Assembly (NCBI GenBank): GCA_028868735.1
Contig: JAGWTW010000035.1
Span: 1-32,229 of the forward strand
Origin: Hyphomicrobiales bacterium
GTDB taxonomy: Bacteria > Pseudomonadota > Alphaproteobacteria > Rhizobiales > Beijerinckiaceae
DNA length: 32,229 bases
Reading direction: 5' to 3'
The notes beneath the pieces were generated by a model that ran no database searches, was not told the origin of the DNA, and was given only the letters and a program-made list of their open reading frames with translations. Shown in pieces: positions 1 to 9,122 of this stretch. Each line of letters opens with the position of its first letter. Position 1 is the first letter of the stretch. The position numbers and the translations under genes are program-made.

Positions 1-2239
1 TCTCGCTGTCTTTCGCGCCGAGCTGCACGAATTGCACGGCGCGGTCGAGACCGACGATCAGGGGACCTACGACGGTGGCGCCGCCGAGTTCCTGCAACAT
101 CTTGGTCGCGATCGAGGCCGAGTGAAACGCCGGCATGACCAGCACATTCGCCGGGCCCTTCAGACGACAGAAGGGATAGGCCGCCTGCAATTCGGGATTG
201 AGCGCGACGTCCGCGGCGATCTCGCCGTCGTACTGGAAGTCGACGCGCTGCTTGTCGAGAATCTGCACGGCCTCCTGAACGCGCGCGGAGCGTTCGCCGA
301 GCGGATGGCCGAAGGTCGCGAACGAGAGCAGCGCGACGCGAGGCTCGATGCCGAGCCGCCGCGCCACCGCCGCAGCGCCGATCGTGATCTCGGCGATGTC
401 AGCGCCTTCCGGCATTTCCGTGATCGCCGTGTCGGCGACGAGCACCGGCTTTCCGCGCGCAAGCACCAGCGAAACGCCCATCACGCGATGACCCGGCTTG
501 GGGTCGACCACGCGGCAGACTTCCTCGAGCGCGATCGAGAAATTGCGCGTGACGCCTGTCACCATGGCGTCGGCGTCGCCGCGCGCCACCATGGCGGCGG
601 CGAAATAGTTGCGGTCGTTGTTGATCAATCGCTGGCAGTCGCGCATCAGATAGCCCTTGCGCTGCAGCCTTTCGTACAAGAACGTCGCATAGGTCGAATT
701 GTGCTGCGAAAGACGCGCATTGTGGATCTCGATATTTTCGGAAATATCGAGGCCGCCAGCGGCCGCCGTCTGCTTGATCATCTCTTCGCGGCCGACGAGC
801 ACGGCGCGGCCCAGCCCCTGATGCACGAACGAGACCGCGGCGCGGATGACCTGTTCTTCCTCGCCTTCGGCGAAAACGACGCGCTTGGGATGGCGCCGCA
901 CGCGGTCGAATATGCTCTGCAACGCGCCGGCGACGGGATCGCGGCGCGCGGACAATTGCTGCTTGTAGGAATGGAAATCCACGATCGGCTTGCGCGCGAC
1001 CCCTGAATCCATCGCCGCCTTCGCAACGGCGGCCGGCACGACCGAAATGAGGCGCGGATCGAACGGCGCCGGGATGATATATTCGCGCCCGAAGCGCGGG
1101 CGCGCGCCCTGGTAGGCGGCGGCCACGTCGTCCGGCACGTCCTCGCGCGCGAGTTCGGCGAGCGCATTGGCGGCGGCGATCTTCATTTCCATGTTGATCG
1201 TCTTGGCGCGCACGTCGAGCGCGCCGCGGAAGATGTAGGGAAAGCCGAGAACGTTGTTGACCTGGTTCGGATAGTCCGAACGGCCGGTGGCGATGATCGC
1301 GTCCGGACGAACGGCGAGCGCGTCCTCCGGCGTGATTTCCGGATCTGGATTGGCCATGGCGAAGATGATCGGATCCTGCGCCATGGACTTCACCATGTCC
1401 TGCGTCAGCGCGCCTTTGGCGGACAGGCCGAAGAAGATGTCCGCGCCTTCGCAGGCTTCCGCCAACGATCGCTTCTTCGTCTCGATCGCATAGGCCGCTT
1501 TCCACTGGTTCATGCCGTCGGTGCGGCCGCGGAAGACGACGCCCTTGGTGTCGACGAGCGTGATGTTCTCCTGCGGCATGCCCATTGCGCGCAGAAGATC
1601 GAGGCAGGCGATGCCCGCGGCCCCGGCGCCGTTGCACACGAGCTTGACGGTGCGGATGTCGCGGCCGGTCAGACCCATCGCATTGACCATGCCTGCGCAG
1701 GCGATGATCGCCGTGCCGTGCTGGTCGTCGTGAAAGACGGGAATGTCCATCAATTCGCGCAGGCGCTCCTCGATGATGAAACATTCAGGCGCCTTGATAT
1801 CCTCCAGATTGATGCCGCCGAACGAGGGGCCGAGATATTTGACCGCGTTGATGAATTCGTCCGGATCCTCGGTGCCGACCTCGATGTCGATCGAATCGAC
1901 GTCTGCGAATCGCTTGAAGAGAACGGCCTTGCCTTCCATCACGGGCTTGGAAGCCAGCGCGCCGAGATTGCCGAGACCGAGGATGGCGGTGCCGTTCGAA
2001 ACGACGGCGACCATATTGCCCTTGGCCGTATAATCGTAGGCGCGCGAGGGATCCTCGGCGATCGCGAGCACGGGCACGGCGACGCCCGGCGAGTAGGCGA
2101 GCGAGAGGTCGCGCTGCGTCGCCATGGGCTTGGTGGGGGCGATGGCGATCTTGCCGGGCCGGCCCTGCGAATGGAACAGCAGCGCCTCGCGGTCGGTAAA
2201 GGTCGGGCGCTTCGGACGGTTGGGCTTCGACTCGGACAT
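1..2239 (-). CDS. maeB: NADP-dependent malic enzyme, malic/phosphotransacetylase two-domain type (3' end outside window)
   Basis: Oxidatively decarboxylates malate to pyruvate with NADP, supplying pyruvate and NADPH in the cytosol. The frame stays open from ATG at 2239 to the window edge (746 codons). The family is about 760 residues, so only a short C-terminal piece is missing. The N-terminal half carries malic-enzyme signatures (SPGVAVPVL, then AKGNMVAVVSNGTAILGLG, FHDDQHGTA) and a Rossmann segment (VCNGAGAAGIACLDLL). From about residue 430 it continues into a phosphotransacetylase-like domain (RVVFAEGEEEQVIRAA, then PAFHSASIA near the end). In this family that domain is usually regulatory, responding to acetyl-CoA, rather than catalytic. 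The gene is divergent from the GNAT gene across about 140 bp. A malic enzyme gene close to mutS is, from memory, common in Hyphomicrobiales. I see no defects in the part present. Confidence 0.95.
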   Translation of the reverse strand, partial: MSESKPNRPKRPTFTDREALLFHSQGRPGKIAIAPTKPMATQRDLSLAYSPGVAVPVLAIAEDPSRAYDYTAKGNMVAVVSNGTAILGLGNLGALASKPVMEGKAVLFKRFADVDSIDIEVGTEDPDEFINAVKYLGPSFGGINLEDIKAPECFIIEERLRELMDIPVFHDDQHGTAIIACAGMVNAMGLTGRDIRTVKLVCNGAGAAGIACLDLLRAMGMPQENITLVDTKGVVFRGRTDGMNQWKAAYAIETKKRSLAEACEGADIFFGLSAKGALTQDMVKSMAQDPIIFAMANPDPEITPEDALAVRPDAIIATGRSDYPNQVNNVLGFPYIFRGALDVRAKTINMEMKIAAANALAELAREDVPDDVAAAYQGARPRFGREYIIPAPFDPRLISVVPAAVAKAAMDSGVARKPIVDFHSYKQQLSARRDPVAGALQSIFDRVRRHPKRVVFAEGEEEQVIRAAVSFVHQGLGRAVLVGREEMIKQTAAAGGLDISENIEIHNARLSQHNSTYATFLYERLQRKGYLMRDCQRLINNDRNYFAAAMVARGDADAMVTGVTRNFSIALEEVCRVVDPKPGHRVMGVSLVLARGKPVLVADTAITEMPEGADIAEITIGAAAVARRLGIEPRVALLSFATFGHPLGERSARVQEAVQILDKQRVDFQYDGEIAADVALNPELQAAYPFCRLKGPANVLVMPAFHSASIATKMLQELGGATVVGPLIVGLDRAVQFVQLGAKDSE

Positions 2240-2382
2240 TTTCTTCTCGTTATCCGGGGGCTTCGCGGAAGCGCGGGACCATAAAGGGGCCTGCCCAGCC
2301 CCACAAGGCGCGCGGAGGGGTCTGTTCGTCTTAGGGTTGAGGCGGCGGCCCCGCCCGCGCGGCGACATGCTACGGTCCGGTC

Positions 2383-2907
2383 ATGTCCGCCCCCGACATT
2401 CGCGAAATCCTGCCCGCTTCCGGGATCGAAAACGAAAACGCCCTCGCGGCGCTCCTGATCGAGACGGTGGCGGCCGGCGGCTCGGTCAGTTTCATGCACC
2501 CCCTGTCCGAGGCGGACGCGACGGCGTTCTGGCGGGACTGGCTCGCCTCGGCGGCCCGCGGGGAACGGATCGTGTTCGGCGCCTTTGCCGATGGCGCGCT
2601 CGTTGGCGCGACGACGCTCGTTCTCGCCTGCCCGCCGAACCAGCCGCACCGCGCCGAGATCGCCAAAATGATGACCGCGCGCGCTTTTCGAGGGCGCGGC
2701 GTGGCGACGGCCCTGATGCGCGCCGCCGAGGCCGCCGCGCGCGCCCGCGGCCGCTGGCTGCTGACGCTCGATACCGCCGCCGAGGATGGCGCGGCCGGCT
2801 TCTACGAGAAGCTCGGCTTCGTGCGCGCCGGCGAAATTCCGGATTACGCGCTCAAGCCCCACGGCGGTCTCACGTCCGCGCTTCTCTACTGGAAGCGGCT
2901 CGCCTGA
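2383..2907 (+). CDS. GNAT-family N-acetyltransferase
   Basis: A 174-residue single-domain GNAT protein that would move an acetyl group from acetyl-CoA to an unknown amine. The acetyl-CoA pyrophosphate-binding motif A is clear in the middle (MMTARAFRGRGVATALMRAA, R-G-R-G-V-A type). A C-terminal motif typical of the fold follows (AAGFYEKLGFVRAGEIPDYAL). The N-terminal part (SVSFMHPLSEADATAFW) resembles GNATs annotated as acting on small molecules, but the substrate cannot be told. It starts at the ATG that begins the conserved region; no strong Shine-Dalgarno sequence is visible. It lies 69 bp before the chosen mutS start on the same strand, so the two may be co-transcribed. There is no signal peptide, so the protein is cytosolic. 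Confidence 0.85.
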   Translation: MSAPDIREILPASGIENENALAALLIETVAAGGSVSFMHPLSEADATAFWRDWLASAARGERIVFGAFADGALVGATTLVLACPPNQPHRAEIAKMMTARAFRGRGVATALMRAAEAAARARGRWLLTLDTAAEDGAAGFYEKLGFVRAGEIPDYALKPHGGLTSALLYWKRLA

Positions 2908-2976
2908 CCGGATTTGCGGTGGATCGCGGCGGGCGCGCGCTCGCGCCGCGTCGTCGCCGCTGGTAGCGTGCGGGCC

Positions 2977-5676
2977 ATGCACGGGACCCCCGACCAGACC
3001 GGACAGGCCGCGGCGAAACCCTCGCCGATGATGGCGCAATATCTGGAGATCAAGGCGGCCAACCCCGACTGCCTGCTCTTCTACCGGATGGGCGATTTCT
3101 ACGAACTCTTCTTCGAGGACGCCGAAATCGCATCGCGCGCGCTCGGAATCGTTCTCACCAAGCGCGGCAAGCACGAGGGCGCCGACATTCCCATGTGCGG
3201 CGTGCCGATCGAGCGCGCCGACGATTATCTCCAGCGCCTGATCGCCCTTCAGCATCGCGTCGCCGTCTGCGAGCAGCTGGAGGATCCGGCGGAAGCGAAG
3301 AAGCGCGGCTCGAAATCGGTCGTGCGCCGCGACGTCGTGCGGCTGGTGACGCCGGGCACGATCACCGAGGAGCGCCTGCTCGAGCCCGGCCGCGCGCATC
3401 TGCTGGTCGCGGTCGCGCGCGTGCGCGCCTCGGACGACGAGCAGCGCTTCGGGCTTGCGGCGGTCGATCTGTCGACCGGCGCGTTTTCCGTGTCCGAGAC
3501 GCCGCTGTCCGGCCTCGCGGCCGCGCTGGCGCGCCTCGAGCCGCGCGAGATCGTCGCGTCCGACGCCCTGCGCAGCGATCGCGATGTCGAGCGAATCCTG
3601 ACCGAAGCCGGCGCCCCGCTCGCGCCGATGGGGCGCGACAGCGGCGAGGGCGTGAGCGCCGAGCGTCGTCTCTGCGAATTTTTCGGCGTCGCCACTTCAG
3701 ACGGCTTCGGCGGCCTCTCGCGCGCCGAGGCGGCTGGCGCCGCGCTCGCCATTCTCTATGTCGAGCGCACGCAGCTCGGCGCGCGGCCATCGCTCGCCCG
3801 TCCCCGTCGCGAGGCGCGCGACGGCCGGCTCGAGATCGACGCCGCCACCCGCGCCAATCTCGAATTGACCCGCACGCTCGGCGGCCAGCGCGAGGGCTCA
3901 TTGCTTGCGGCCATCGACCGCACGGCGACGCCCGCCGGCGCACGCCTGCTGGCCGAGCGGCTCGCGGGGCCGCTCACCGATCCCTCGATCATCGGCCGCC
4001 GTCTCGACGCCGTCGCGTTTCTCATCGACGATTCCCGCTTGCGCGAGGACATGCGCGCGCAATTGCGCGGCGCGCCCGATTTTTCGCGCGCGCTCTCACG
4101 ACTGGCGCTTGGCCGCGGCGGTCCGCGCGATCTCGCCGCTGTTCGCGACGGCGTCGCCGCGGCGAATGCGACCGGCGCGTGGCTTGCCGCCTGCATCGGT
4201 CCGCCGCCCGAGCTTTCCGATCTCGTCGGCCCGCTCACGGCGCCGCCGCGCGCGCTGCACGATGCGCTCGCCGCCGCGCTCGCCGAAGATATGCCGCTCG
4301 ACAGGCGCGACGGCGGATTCATCGCCGCCGGCTTCGACGCCGCGCTCGACGAGGCGCGCGCGCTCCGCGACGAGAGCCGCCGCCTCGTCGCGGCTCTCCA
4401 ATCGAACTATTGCGATCTCGCCGAGACGAAACAGCTCAAGATCAAGCACAATAATTTTCTCGGCTTCTTCATCGAGGTGAACCAGCAGCAGGGCGAGAGG
4501 CTGCTCAAAGCCCCCTTCAACGCGACCTTCATCCATCGCCAGACGATGGCGGGCGCGATGCGTTTCTCGACGACCGAACTCGCCGAATTCGAGCAGAAGA
4601 TCGCGTCCGCCGCCGACCGCGCGCTCGCGCTGGAGATCGGGCATTTCGACGCCCTCTGCGCGCAGACGCTGGCTGCGACCGACGCGATCAAGAGCGCGGC
4701 GGAAGCGCTCGCCGCGCTCGATGTCGCCGCTTCGCTCGCCGAACTCGCGGAGGCGCAGAATTTTTCGCGGCCGGCCGTGGACAATTCGCTCGCCTTCGCG
4801 ATCGAGGGCGGCCGCCACCCCGTCGTCGAAGCGGCGCTCAAGACGCGCGGCGAAGCCTTCACATCGAACGATTGCGATCTCACGGGCGAGAAGGCCGGCG
4901 CCGTCGCCGTCGTCACCGGTCCGAACATGGCCGGCAAGTCGACCTATCTGCGGCAGAATGCGCTGATCGTCGTGCTGGCGCAGATGGGCTCCTACGTGCC
5001 CGCGACAAAAGCGCATGTCGGAATCGTCGACCGGCTTTTTTCGCGCGTCGGCGCGTCGGACGATCTGGCGCGGGGACGTTCGACCTTCATGGTGGAGATG
5101 GTCGAGACGGCGGCCATCCTCAACCAGGCGACGGAAAGATCGCTGGTCATTCTCGACGAGATCGGGCGGGGCACCGCGACCTTCGACGGCCTGTCCATCG
5201 CCTGGGCGGCGATGGAGCATCTGCACGACGCAAACAGATCGCGCGCGCTGTTCGCCACGCATTTCCACGAACTGACGCAACTCGGCGAGCGGCTTGCGCG
5301 CCTGAAGAACCTGACCATGCGCGTCGCCGACTGGAACGGCGAGGTCGTGTTTCTGCACGAAGTGATTTCCGGCGCAGCGGATCGTTCGTACGGGATACAA
5401 GTCGCGAAACTCGCAGGGCTCCCGACAAGCGTGGTGGAGCGCGCGAAACACATCCTCGCCGAACTCGAAGCGAGCGACCGCCGCACGCCGATCGAAAAGC
5501 TGATCGCCGATCTGCCGCTCTTTTCCGCGCGGCCTGCGCCTGCGACGACGACCGCTGCGGCCGAACCGAAGAAGGATGCGTTGCGTGAAAAGCTCGCAAG
5601 CGTCGATCCGGACGAGCTGACCCCGCGTGCGGCGCTGGAGATTTTGTATGAGTTGAGGCGGTTGGGACGGGACTGA
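2977..5676 (+). CDS. mutS: DNA mismatch repair protein MutS
   Basis: Recognises base mismatches and small loops in DNA and, with MutL, starts strand-specific repair. It is 899 residues from the ATG at 2977, within the usual range for alphaproteobacterial MutS. The mismatch-wedge motif (GDFYELF, Phe-Tyr-Glu) is near residue 40. The connector, lever and clamp regions follow. The C-terminal ABC-type ATPase has Walker [10 protein letters not shown] at about 648-656, Walker [11 protein letters not shown] with Asp727-Glu728, and a FATHFHEL segment. The open frame continues upstream to a TTG at 2914, but that adds 21 Arg/Ala-rich residues with no family similarity, so the ATG is preferred. The ribosome binding site is weak. 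No disruption is seen, so mismatch repair should be intact. Confidence 0.97.
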   Translation: MHGTPDQTGQAAAKPSPMMAQYLEIKAANPDCLLFYRMGDFYELFFEDAEIASRALGIVLTKRGKHEGADIPMCGVPIERADDYLQRLIALQHRVAVCEQLEDPAEAKKRGSKSVVRRDVVRLVTPGTITEERLLEPGRAHLLVAVARVRASDDEQRFGLAAVDLSTGAFSVSETPLSGLAAALARLEPREIVASDALRSDRDVERILTEAGAPLAPMGRDSGEGVSAERRLCEFFGVATSDGFGGLSRAEAAGAALAILYVERTQLGARPSLARPRREARDGRLEIDAATRANLELTRTLGGQREGSLLAAIDRTATPAGARLLAERLAGPLTDPSIIGRRLDAVAFLIDDSRLREDMRAQLRGAPDFSRALSRLALGRGGPRDLAAVRDGVAAANATGAWLAACIGPPPELSDLVGPLTAPPRALHDALAAALAEDMPLDRRDGGFIAAGFDAALDEARALRDESRRLVAALQSNYCDLAETKQLKIKHNNFLGFFIEVNQQQGERLLKAPFNATFIHRQTMAGAMRFSTTELAEFEQKIASAADRALALEIGHFDALCAQTLAATDAIKSAAEALAALDVAASLAELAEAQNFSRPAVDNSLAFAIEGGRHPVVEAALKTRGEAFTSNDCDLTGEKAGAVAVVTGPNMAGKSTYLRQNALIVVLAQMGSYVPATKAHVGIVDRLFSRVGASDDLARGRSTFMVEMVETAAILNQATERSLVILDEIGRGTATFDGLSIAWAAMEHLHDANRSRALFATHFHELTQLGERLARLKNLTMRVADWNGEVVFLHEVISGAADRSYGIQVAKLAGLPTSVVERAKHILAELEASDRRTPIEKLIADLPLFSARPAPATTTAAAEPKKDALREKLASVDPDELTPRAALEILYELRRLGRD

Positions 5677-6015
5677 CGTTCCGGCGGGTTTCCGATACCC
5701 CGACGATCGTCGGCGTGACGCCAAAAAATCACAACCGGCGTCGAAGCGCAGCCGGCGTCAGGCAGGACCTGGCCGAGGCTCTGACGAACGGCGCTTCGGT
5801 CTCATCAATAGCTTCACCCGCAGGCAAGCAGGGTATTTGTCAAATCTAACGATTCCAAATCGCTTTTATATGAATGCGTGTTTGGAGTTACCCTGCGTAA
5901 ATTATGTTTTGCGCGTCCAACGAGCGCTTCCGATAAAATTTAACCTATCTCGTAATTCAAAATCGAGATTTATGCCGTATTTGACGCAATCGTTACGACC
6001 GAATGGGTTCCGAAG
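5677..6015. other. Non-coding, AT-richer leader before the Tad-like gene
   Basis: This is the only gap longer than 300 bp. Its first part holds short palindromes (5700-5722) and two copies of CCGGCGTC (5735-5742, 5752-5759). From about 5820 to 5995 the sequence is much richer in A+T than the rest of the window. Open frames here, for example from 5837, have no family-like protein and overlap the Tad-like gene. A weak promoter-like pair is TTGCGC (5909-5914) and GATAAA (5932-5937) with 17 nt between. The section probably holds the promoter and 5' leader of the Tad-like gene. Confidence 0.5.
5700..5722. repeat. Adjacent short palindromes downstream of mutS
   Basis: CCGACGATCGTCGG (5700-5713) is a perfect 14-bp palindrome. 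It shares its last bases with a second hairpin, GGCG-TGA-CGCC (5712-5722), which runs into six A residues. The T-run that would follow a plus-strand terminator is absent, so this is not a classical mutS terminator. A protein-binding site or a degraded repeat is equally possible. Confidence 0.35.
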
Positions 6016-7272
6016 ATGCGTCGACTGTCCCGCCTCGCCAATCATCTTTCGGATCGTGTCGAGTTCATGCGCGACCATCGTGCTTCTGCGACGATGGTTT
6101 TCGCAGTGTTGGCGCTCCCGCTCATGCTCGCCGTTGGCGCCGGCATCGACTATTCGCGCATCGTCACGGCGCGAGAGGTGTTGCAGCAAGCCGTTGACGC
6201 CGCAACGCTCGCCGGGGCCGGCGTTTCCACGGCTCAGCGTAACGCCGTTGCCGCCTCGACGCTCAGGAGCGTACTGGGGCCGTCGAGACTCACGAACGTT
6301 TCGGCGATCTGGACGACGAACGTCGACGGCTCTTTCACGGGGGCGGCCAGCGCATCAGAGGCGCTCATCGTCTCGGGGCTTGCCGGCGTGACGACGGCAA
6401 CCGTCAAAGCGACGGCTACAGCGGTCGCCAGCTCCTCTTCGACGCCCGCGTCCCAGACGTCCGCCAAAGTATGCGCGCTCGTCCTCGATCCATCGTCCTC
6501 GCAGGCGCTGCTGGTCAATAGCGGCGTCACCGTCAACGCCACGAACTGCGAGATCGACGCCGCCTCAACCGGTAGTCCAGCCGCGATCTTCAATTCGAAC
6601 GACACGCTCAACGTCAGCAAGATCTGCGTCGCTGGAAACAACGTGATTCAGAACGGCGGGACGGTCGGCGCGCTTAACACCGGCTGCACAACGGCCGCCA
6701 ATCCGTTTGTAAGCGCCTTGCCGACGGTGTCGGTCGGTTCCTGCACAGTGAGCAATCAGAACTATGCCGGCGCCAATTCTCTCTCGCCGGGCACCTATTG
6801 CGGCAATTTCAATTTCAACGGGACCGGGACGCTCAATTTGCAGCCAGGTCTCTATGTGTTCTCGAACACCAATTGGAACATCAATTCCGGCTGGACGGTC
6901 AGTGGCGCCGGGGTCACCTTCTATTTCGCAGACTCCAACAGCTACATTCAGGTCAACGGCGGCGCGACAATGAACGTGTCGGCGCCGACGACGGGGACTT
7001 ATGCGAACATTCTTATGTTCGAGCCGGACGGGCTGGCTAAATCCTCCTACACGATCAACGGCTCGTCGGGGCATCAACTCAACGGCCTGATCTATCAGCC
7101 GAGCCGCAACATCACGTTCAATTCTCAGTCGAACGTGAACACGGAATACTTTACCCTGGTGGTGAACCAGTTGATCCTCGATACGCTCACGTGGAACGTC
7201 GCTGCTGCGCCGCTCAGCATTTCGCCTGCCGGAGCGACCAAAACGACGATGGCCCTGAAGCTCATCAAATAG
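6016..7272 (+). CDS. Tad/TadG-like pilus-assembly-type secreted protein
   Basis: A 418-residue protein with the N-terminal organisation of Flp/Tad pilus-associated proteins. A short basic N-terminus is followed by HRASATMVFAVLALPLMLAV, with a hydrophobic segment at about 27-45, then GAGIDYSRIV and a helix VLQQAVDAATLAGAG typical of the Tad domain. The rest (about 150-418) is rich in Asn, Gly, Ser and Thr with six spaced cysteines (KVCA, TNCE, KICV, TGCT, GSCT, TYCG). This is compatible with a disulfide-stabilised beta-rich extracytoplasmic domain. An alternative ATG at 6067 would shorten the N-terminus by 17 residues. No other tad or cpa gene is adjacent, so it is an orphan here. It probably faces the periplasm or the surface; its exact role is unknown. 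Confidence 0.75.
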   Translation: MRRLSRLANHLSDRVEFMRDHRASATMVFAVLALPLMLAVGAGIDYSRIVTAREVLQQAVDAATLAGAGVSTAQRNAVAASTLRSVLGPSRLTNVSAIWTTNVDGSFTGAASASEALIVSGLAGVTTATVKATATAVASSSSTPASQTSAKVCALVLDPSSSQALLVNSGVTVNATNCEIDAASTGSPAAIFNSNDTLNVSKICVAGNNVIQNGGTVGALNTGCTTAANPFVSALPTVSVGSCTVSNQNYAGANSLSPGTYCGNFNFNGTGTLNLQPGLYVFSNTNWNINSGWTVSGAGVTFYFADSNSYIQVNGGATMNVSAPTTGTYANILMFEPDGLAKSSYTINGSSGHQLNGLIYQPSRNITFNSQSNVNTEYFTLVVNQLILDTLTWNVAAAPLSISPAGATKTTMALKLIK

Positions 7273-7320
7273 CTTCCAGCGCCATGCGAGCGCCGACGTC
7301 GACCCGGGTTCCCGGACGCA

Positions 7321-7380
7321 CGGCGGGAACGTCGCCCGCCGCCGATCTGTCATGCTTGCTCGCGCCTGCGCGGGCGTGAC
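7321..7380. terminator. Hairpin pair between convergent genes (possible bidirectional terminator or degraded repeat)
   Basis: Two inverted repeats lie between the convergent Tad-like and CoA-transferase genes. One is CGGCGGG (7321-7327) with CCCGCCG (7335-7341) and a 7-nt loop. The other is an imperfect arm pair GTCATGC/GCGTGAC spanning 7349-7380, whose middle is also self-complementary. Neither is followed by a clear T-tract. The second resembles a GTCATGCCCGCG-type palindrome common in Hyphomicrobiales intergenic DNA. Confidence 0.4.
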
Positions 7381-7384
7381 GGCG

Positions 7385-8140
7385 CTACGCCGCCGCCTTC
7401 CGCTCCGCGCGCAGCATATCCGCAAAGCTCGGATAGCTTTCCGACAATTCTTCGGTGATTCTTCCGCGCAGCAATTCCAGCGTCGCGGCGTCCGGCGCCT
7501 TGGTTTCCGGAACGATATCCGGCGCATCGTAATCGAAGCCGGTGTTTTCACGCACGTCGCGCGCCGTAAAACCGCGGTGCACGCTCTTCAGCGCGAACCG
7601 TTTCCGCTCCTTGTCGAAGGAGAACAGGCACATGCCCGTCAGCATGGCGTGCGGGCCGCCGGGGCGTACGATGCCGTCGGAAACGCCGGGCGCGGAAATA
7701 TAATCGACCTTCGGCACGAACACGCGCGAAGAATGTTCCTCGCGGAACAGGATTACGCGCGGGACAAGATAGTACATGAAGGCCGAGCCGAAACAGCCGG
7801 GCCAGCGCACGTCGCTTTGCGGATAGGGGCCCGCGCCCACGAGATTGATGTTCGCCTCGCCGTCGATCTGGCCGCCGCCGAGAAAGAAGGCGTCCACGCG
7901 TCCCTGCGCCGTGCAGTCGAACAATTCGACGCCGCCGTTGGTGAAGAAATTGTGCTCTTCCGATCCGAGGATCGAAATTCTGACGCGTTGCTTTTTCGCC
8001 AGTTCGTTGCGCGCGCGAAGCAGCATGGCGCCGGCCGCGGGCATCGGCGAGGAGGCGCCGACGGCGACGTGGCGGACGCCGTCCAGAAGATCGGCGACGG
8101 TCGCGATGATGAGTTCGCGATTGGAATAATCGGCGCTCAT
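7385..8140 (-). CDS. CoA-transferase-family protein, subunit B
   Basis: A 251-residue beta subunit of a family I CoA-transferase fold, encoded directly after its partner with a 4-nt ATGA overlap (8137-8140). The pair should form a heteromer in the cytosol. Visible segments include GRVDAFFLGGGQIDGEANIN, VFVPKVDYISAPG and a Gly-Gly-Pro-His segment. The usual active-site signature Ser-Glu-Asn-Gly of 3-oxoacid and glutaconate CoA-transferase beta subunits is not apparent; the matching region reads LGSEEHNFFTNGG. From memory, the overall pattern is closer to IpdB-like ring-cleavage hydrolases than to classical GctB. Substrate and reaction are therefore uncertain. A CoA-thioester transferase or hydrolase in degradation of a cyclic or dicarboxylic acid is the most I would infer. 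Confidence 0.82.
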   Translation of the reverse strand: MSADYSNRELIIATVADLLDGVRHVAVGASSPMPAAGAMLLRARNELAKKQRVRISILGSEEHNFFTNGGVELFDCTAQGRVDAFFLGGGQIDGEANINLVGAGPYPQSDVRWPGCFGSAFMYYLVPRVILFREEHSSRVFVPKVDYISAPGVSDGIVRPGGPHAMLTGMCLFSFDKERKRFALKSVHRGFTARDVRENTGFDYDAPDIVPETKAPDAATLELLRGRITEELSESYPSFADMLRAERKAAA

Positions 8141-8955
8141 GCGGCCTCGCGGAACCGACGCGAAAAGCCGTCCATGTAGGCGGCGAAGCCTTCCGGCGTT
8201 TTCGCCATCGCCGCGTAGCGCGCGACTTCCGCGCTGTCGACGGCATATTCGCCCCACAGCCCCAGCGGCCATGCGCCGCGGGGCGCGACCGCGATCTTCG
8301 TCACGTAGAGCGCGGGCAGGACGCCGGCGGCGGAATCCTCGCTCGCCAGCAGCGACGTCTCGCTGATGCGCTCCACCGTGACGATGGTCGCCTTCGCGGC
8401 CTGCGCCATGGTGACGAGCTCGCGGCGCCGGCCGATCCGCACATTGCCGAACCTGTCCGCTTCGGGCGCGTGAAAGATCGCGACATCGGGCTGGATCGCC
8501 GGCACGACGATAATCGGGTCGCCCTTTTGAAAGGGATTGTCGATGATCTTCCAGTCGGTGCGGGTTTTCAGAAGGTCCGAGCCGATGATGCCGCGGATCG
8601 GCAGGAACGGCACGCCCTTCTGCGCGGCGATGAGGCCGGAATGCACGGCGGGACAGGTCGCGTCCATCAGTTTGAACGCGCCCTTGCGCACGCCGTCCTG
8701 AAAGCGCGGCGCGCCGCCGGCCTCGCCGAGCGTCACCGCGCTCGTTTCCAGCACGCCGACGAGGCCCTCGCCGATCAGCATGTCGCCCTGCATGCCCGTG
8801 ACCGGCACGCAGACGACGTGCAGGTCCTTCGGGCGGTTGGCGATGATGGCGGCGGTGGCGGCCATGGCGACCCCGCAATAATCGGCGGGCACGGCGAGCT
8901 TGCAGCCGGGCGTCACCTCGGCGGCGAGTTCCTCGAGCGAAACGATCTCTCCCAT
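8137..8955 (-). CDS. CoA-transferase-family protein, subunit A
   Basis: A 272-residue alpha subunit of a family I CoA-transferase, or an IpdA-like hydrolase, and first gene of a two-gene operon. Features of the family are CVPVTGMQGDMLIGEG near the N-terminus, LPIRGIIGSDLL in the middle, and the conserved DVAIFHAPEADRFGNVRIG segment followed by TIVTVERIS. The start at 8955 has a good ribosome binding site on the minus strand (GGGAGAGG just upstream). The stop overlaps the next start as ATGA, so translation of the two subunits is coupled. No thiolase, dehydrogenase or regulator gene is attached, so context gives no substrate. Confidence 0.85.
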   Translation of the reverse strand: MGEIVSLEELAAEVTPGCKLAVPADYCGVAMAATAAIIANRPKDLHVVCVPVTGMQGDMLIGEGLVGVLETSAVTLGEAGGAPRFQDGVRKGAFKLMDATCPAVHSGLIAAQKGVPFLPIRGIIGSDLLKTRTDWKIIDNPFQKGDPIIVVPAIQPDVAIFHAPEADRFGNVRIGRRRELVTMAQAAKATIVTVERISETSLLASEDSAAGVLPALYVTKIAVAPRGAWPLGLWGEYAVDSAEVARYAAMAKTPEGFAAYMDGFSRRFREAA

Positions 8956-9040
8956 CGGCCTCTCCCTTTAGGCGCGATGGTCCCGCGCAACGCGCGAAGC
9001 GTCAAGCGCGCGCGGCGCGGCCCTGTCATGCCGGCGCGTC

Positions 9041-9122
9041 CGTCATTGCGAGCGGAGCGAAGCTATCCAAGGGCGGCAACACGGCTCTGGATTGCTTCGT
9101 CGCTACGCTCCTCGCAAAGACG
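9041..9122. repeat. Dispersed palindromic (REP-like) repeat, copy 1
   Basis: The left arm, beginning CGTCATTGCGAGCGGAGCGA, is answered by a right arm ending TCCTCGCAAAGACG, with TCC/GGA-containing inner arms either side of a short middle. The whole can fold as one long hairpin. A second copy of the same family is at 25311-25397. The element lies between the CoA-transferase operon and the cysteine-hydrolase-like gene and contains that gene's stop codon. This type of palindrome is widespread in Hyphomicrobiales genomes. Confidence 0.8.

Noticed and set aside
2914..2976. Upstream TTG extension of mutS
   Set aside because: It adds an Arg/Ala-rich stretch without family similarity; the ATG at 2977 gives the normal MutS N-terminus.
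1939..3399. Long minus-strand frame antisense to the GNAT gene and mutS
   Set aside because: Composition is the Arg/Gly/Ala pattern of high-GC shadow frames and it overlaps three recognised genes.
5837..6391. Open frame of 184 codons before and across the Tad-like start
   Set aside because: No family-like protein, no ribosome binding site, and it overlaps the well-supported Tad-like gene in another frame; its first part is just AT-rich leader.
7385..8878. Single 497-codon minus-strand frame across both CoA-transferase genes
   Set aside because: Its first part is an out-of-frame Arg/Gly-rich reading of subunit A; only the part from 8140 down is the real subunit B.
9041..9122. Possible insertion sequence end
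   Set aside because: The unit is short, without transposase or target duplication, and recurs at 25311-25397 as a self-paired palindrome.
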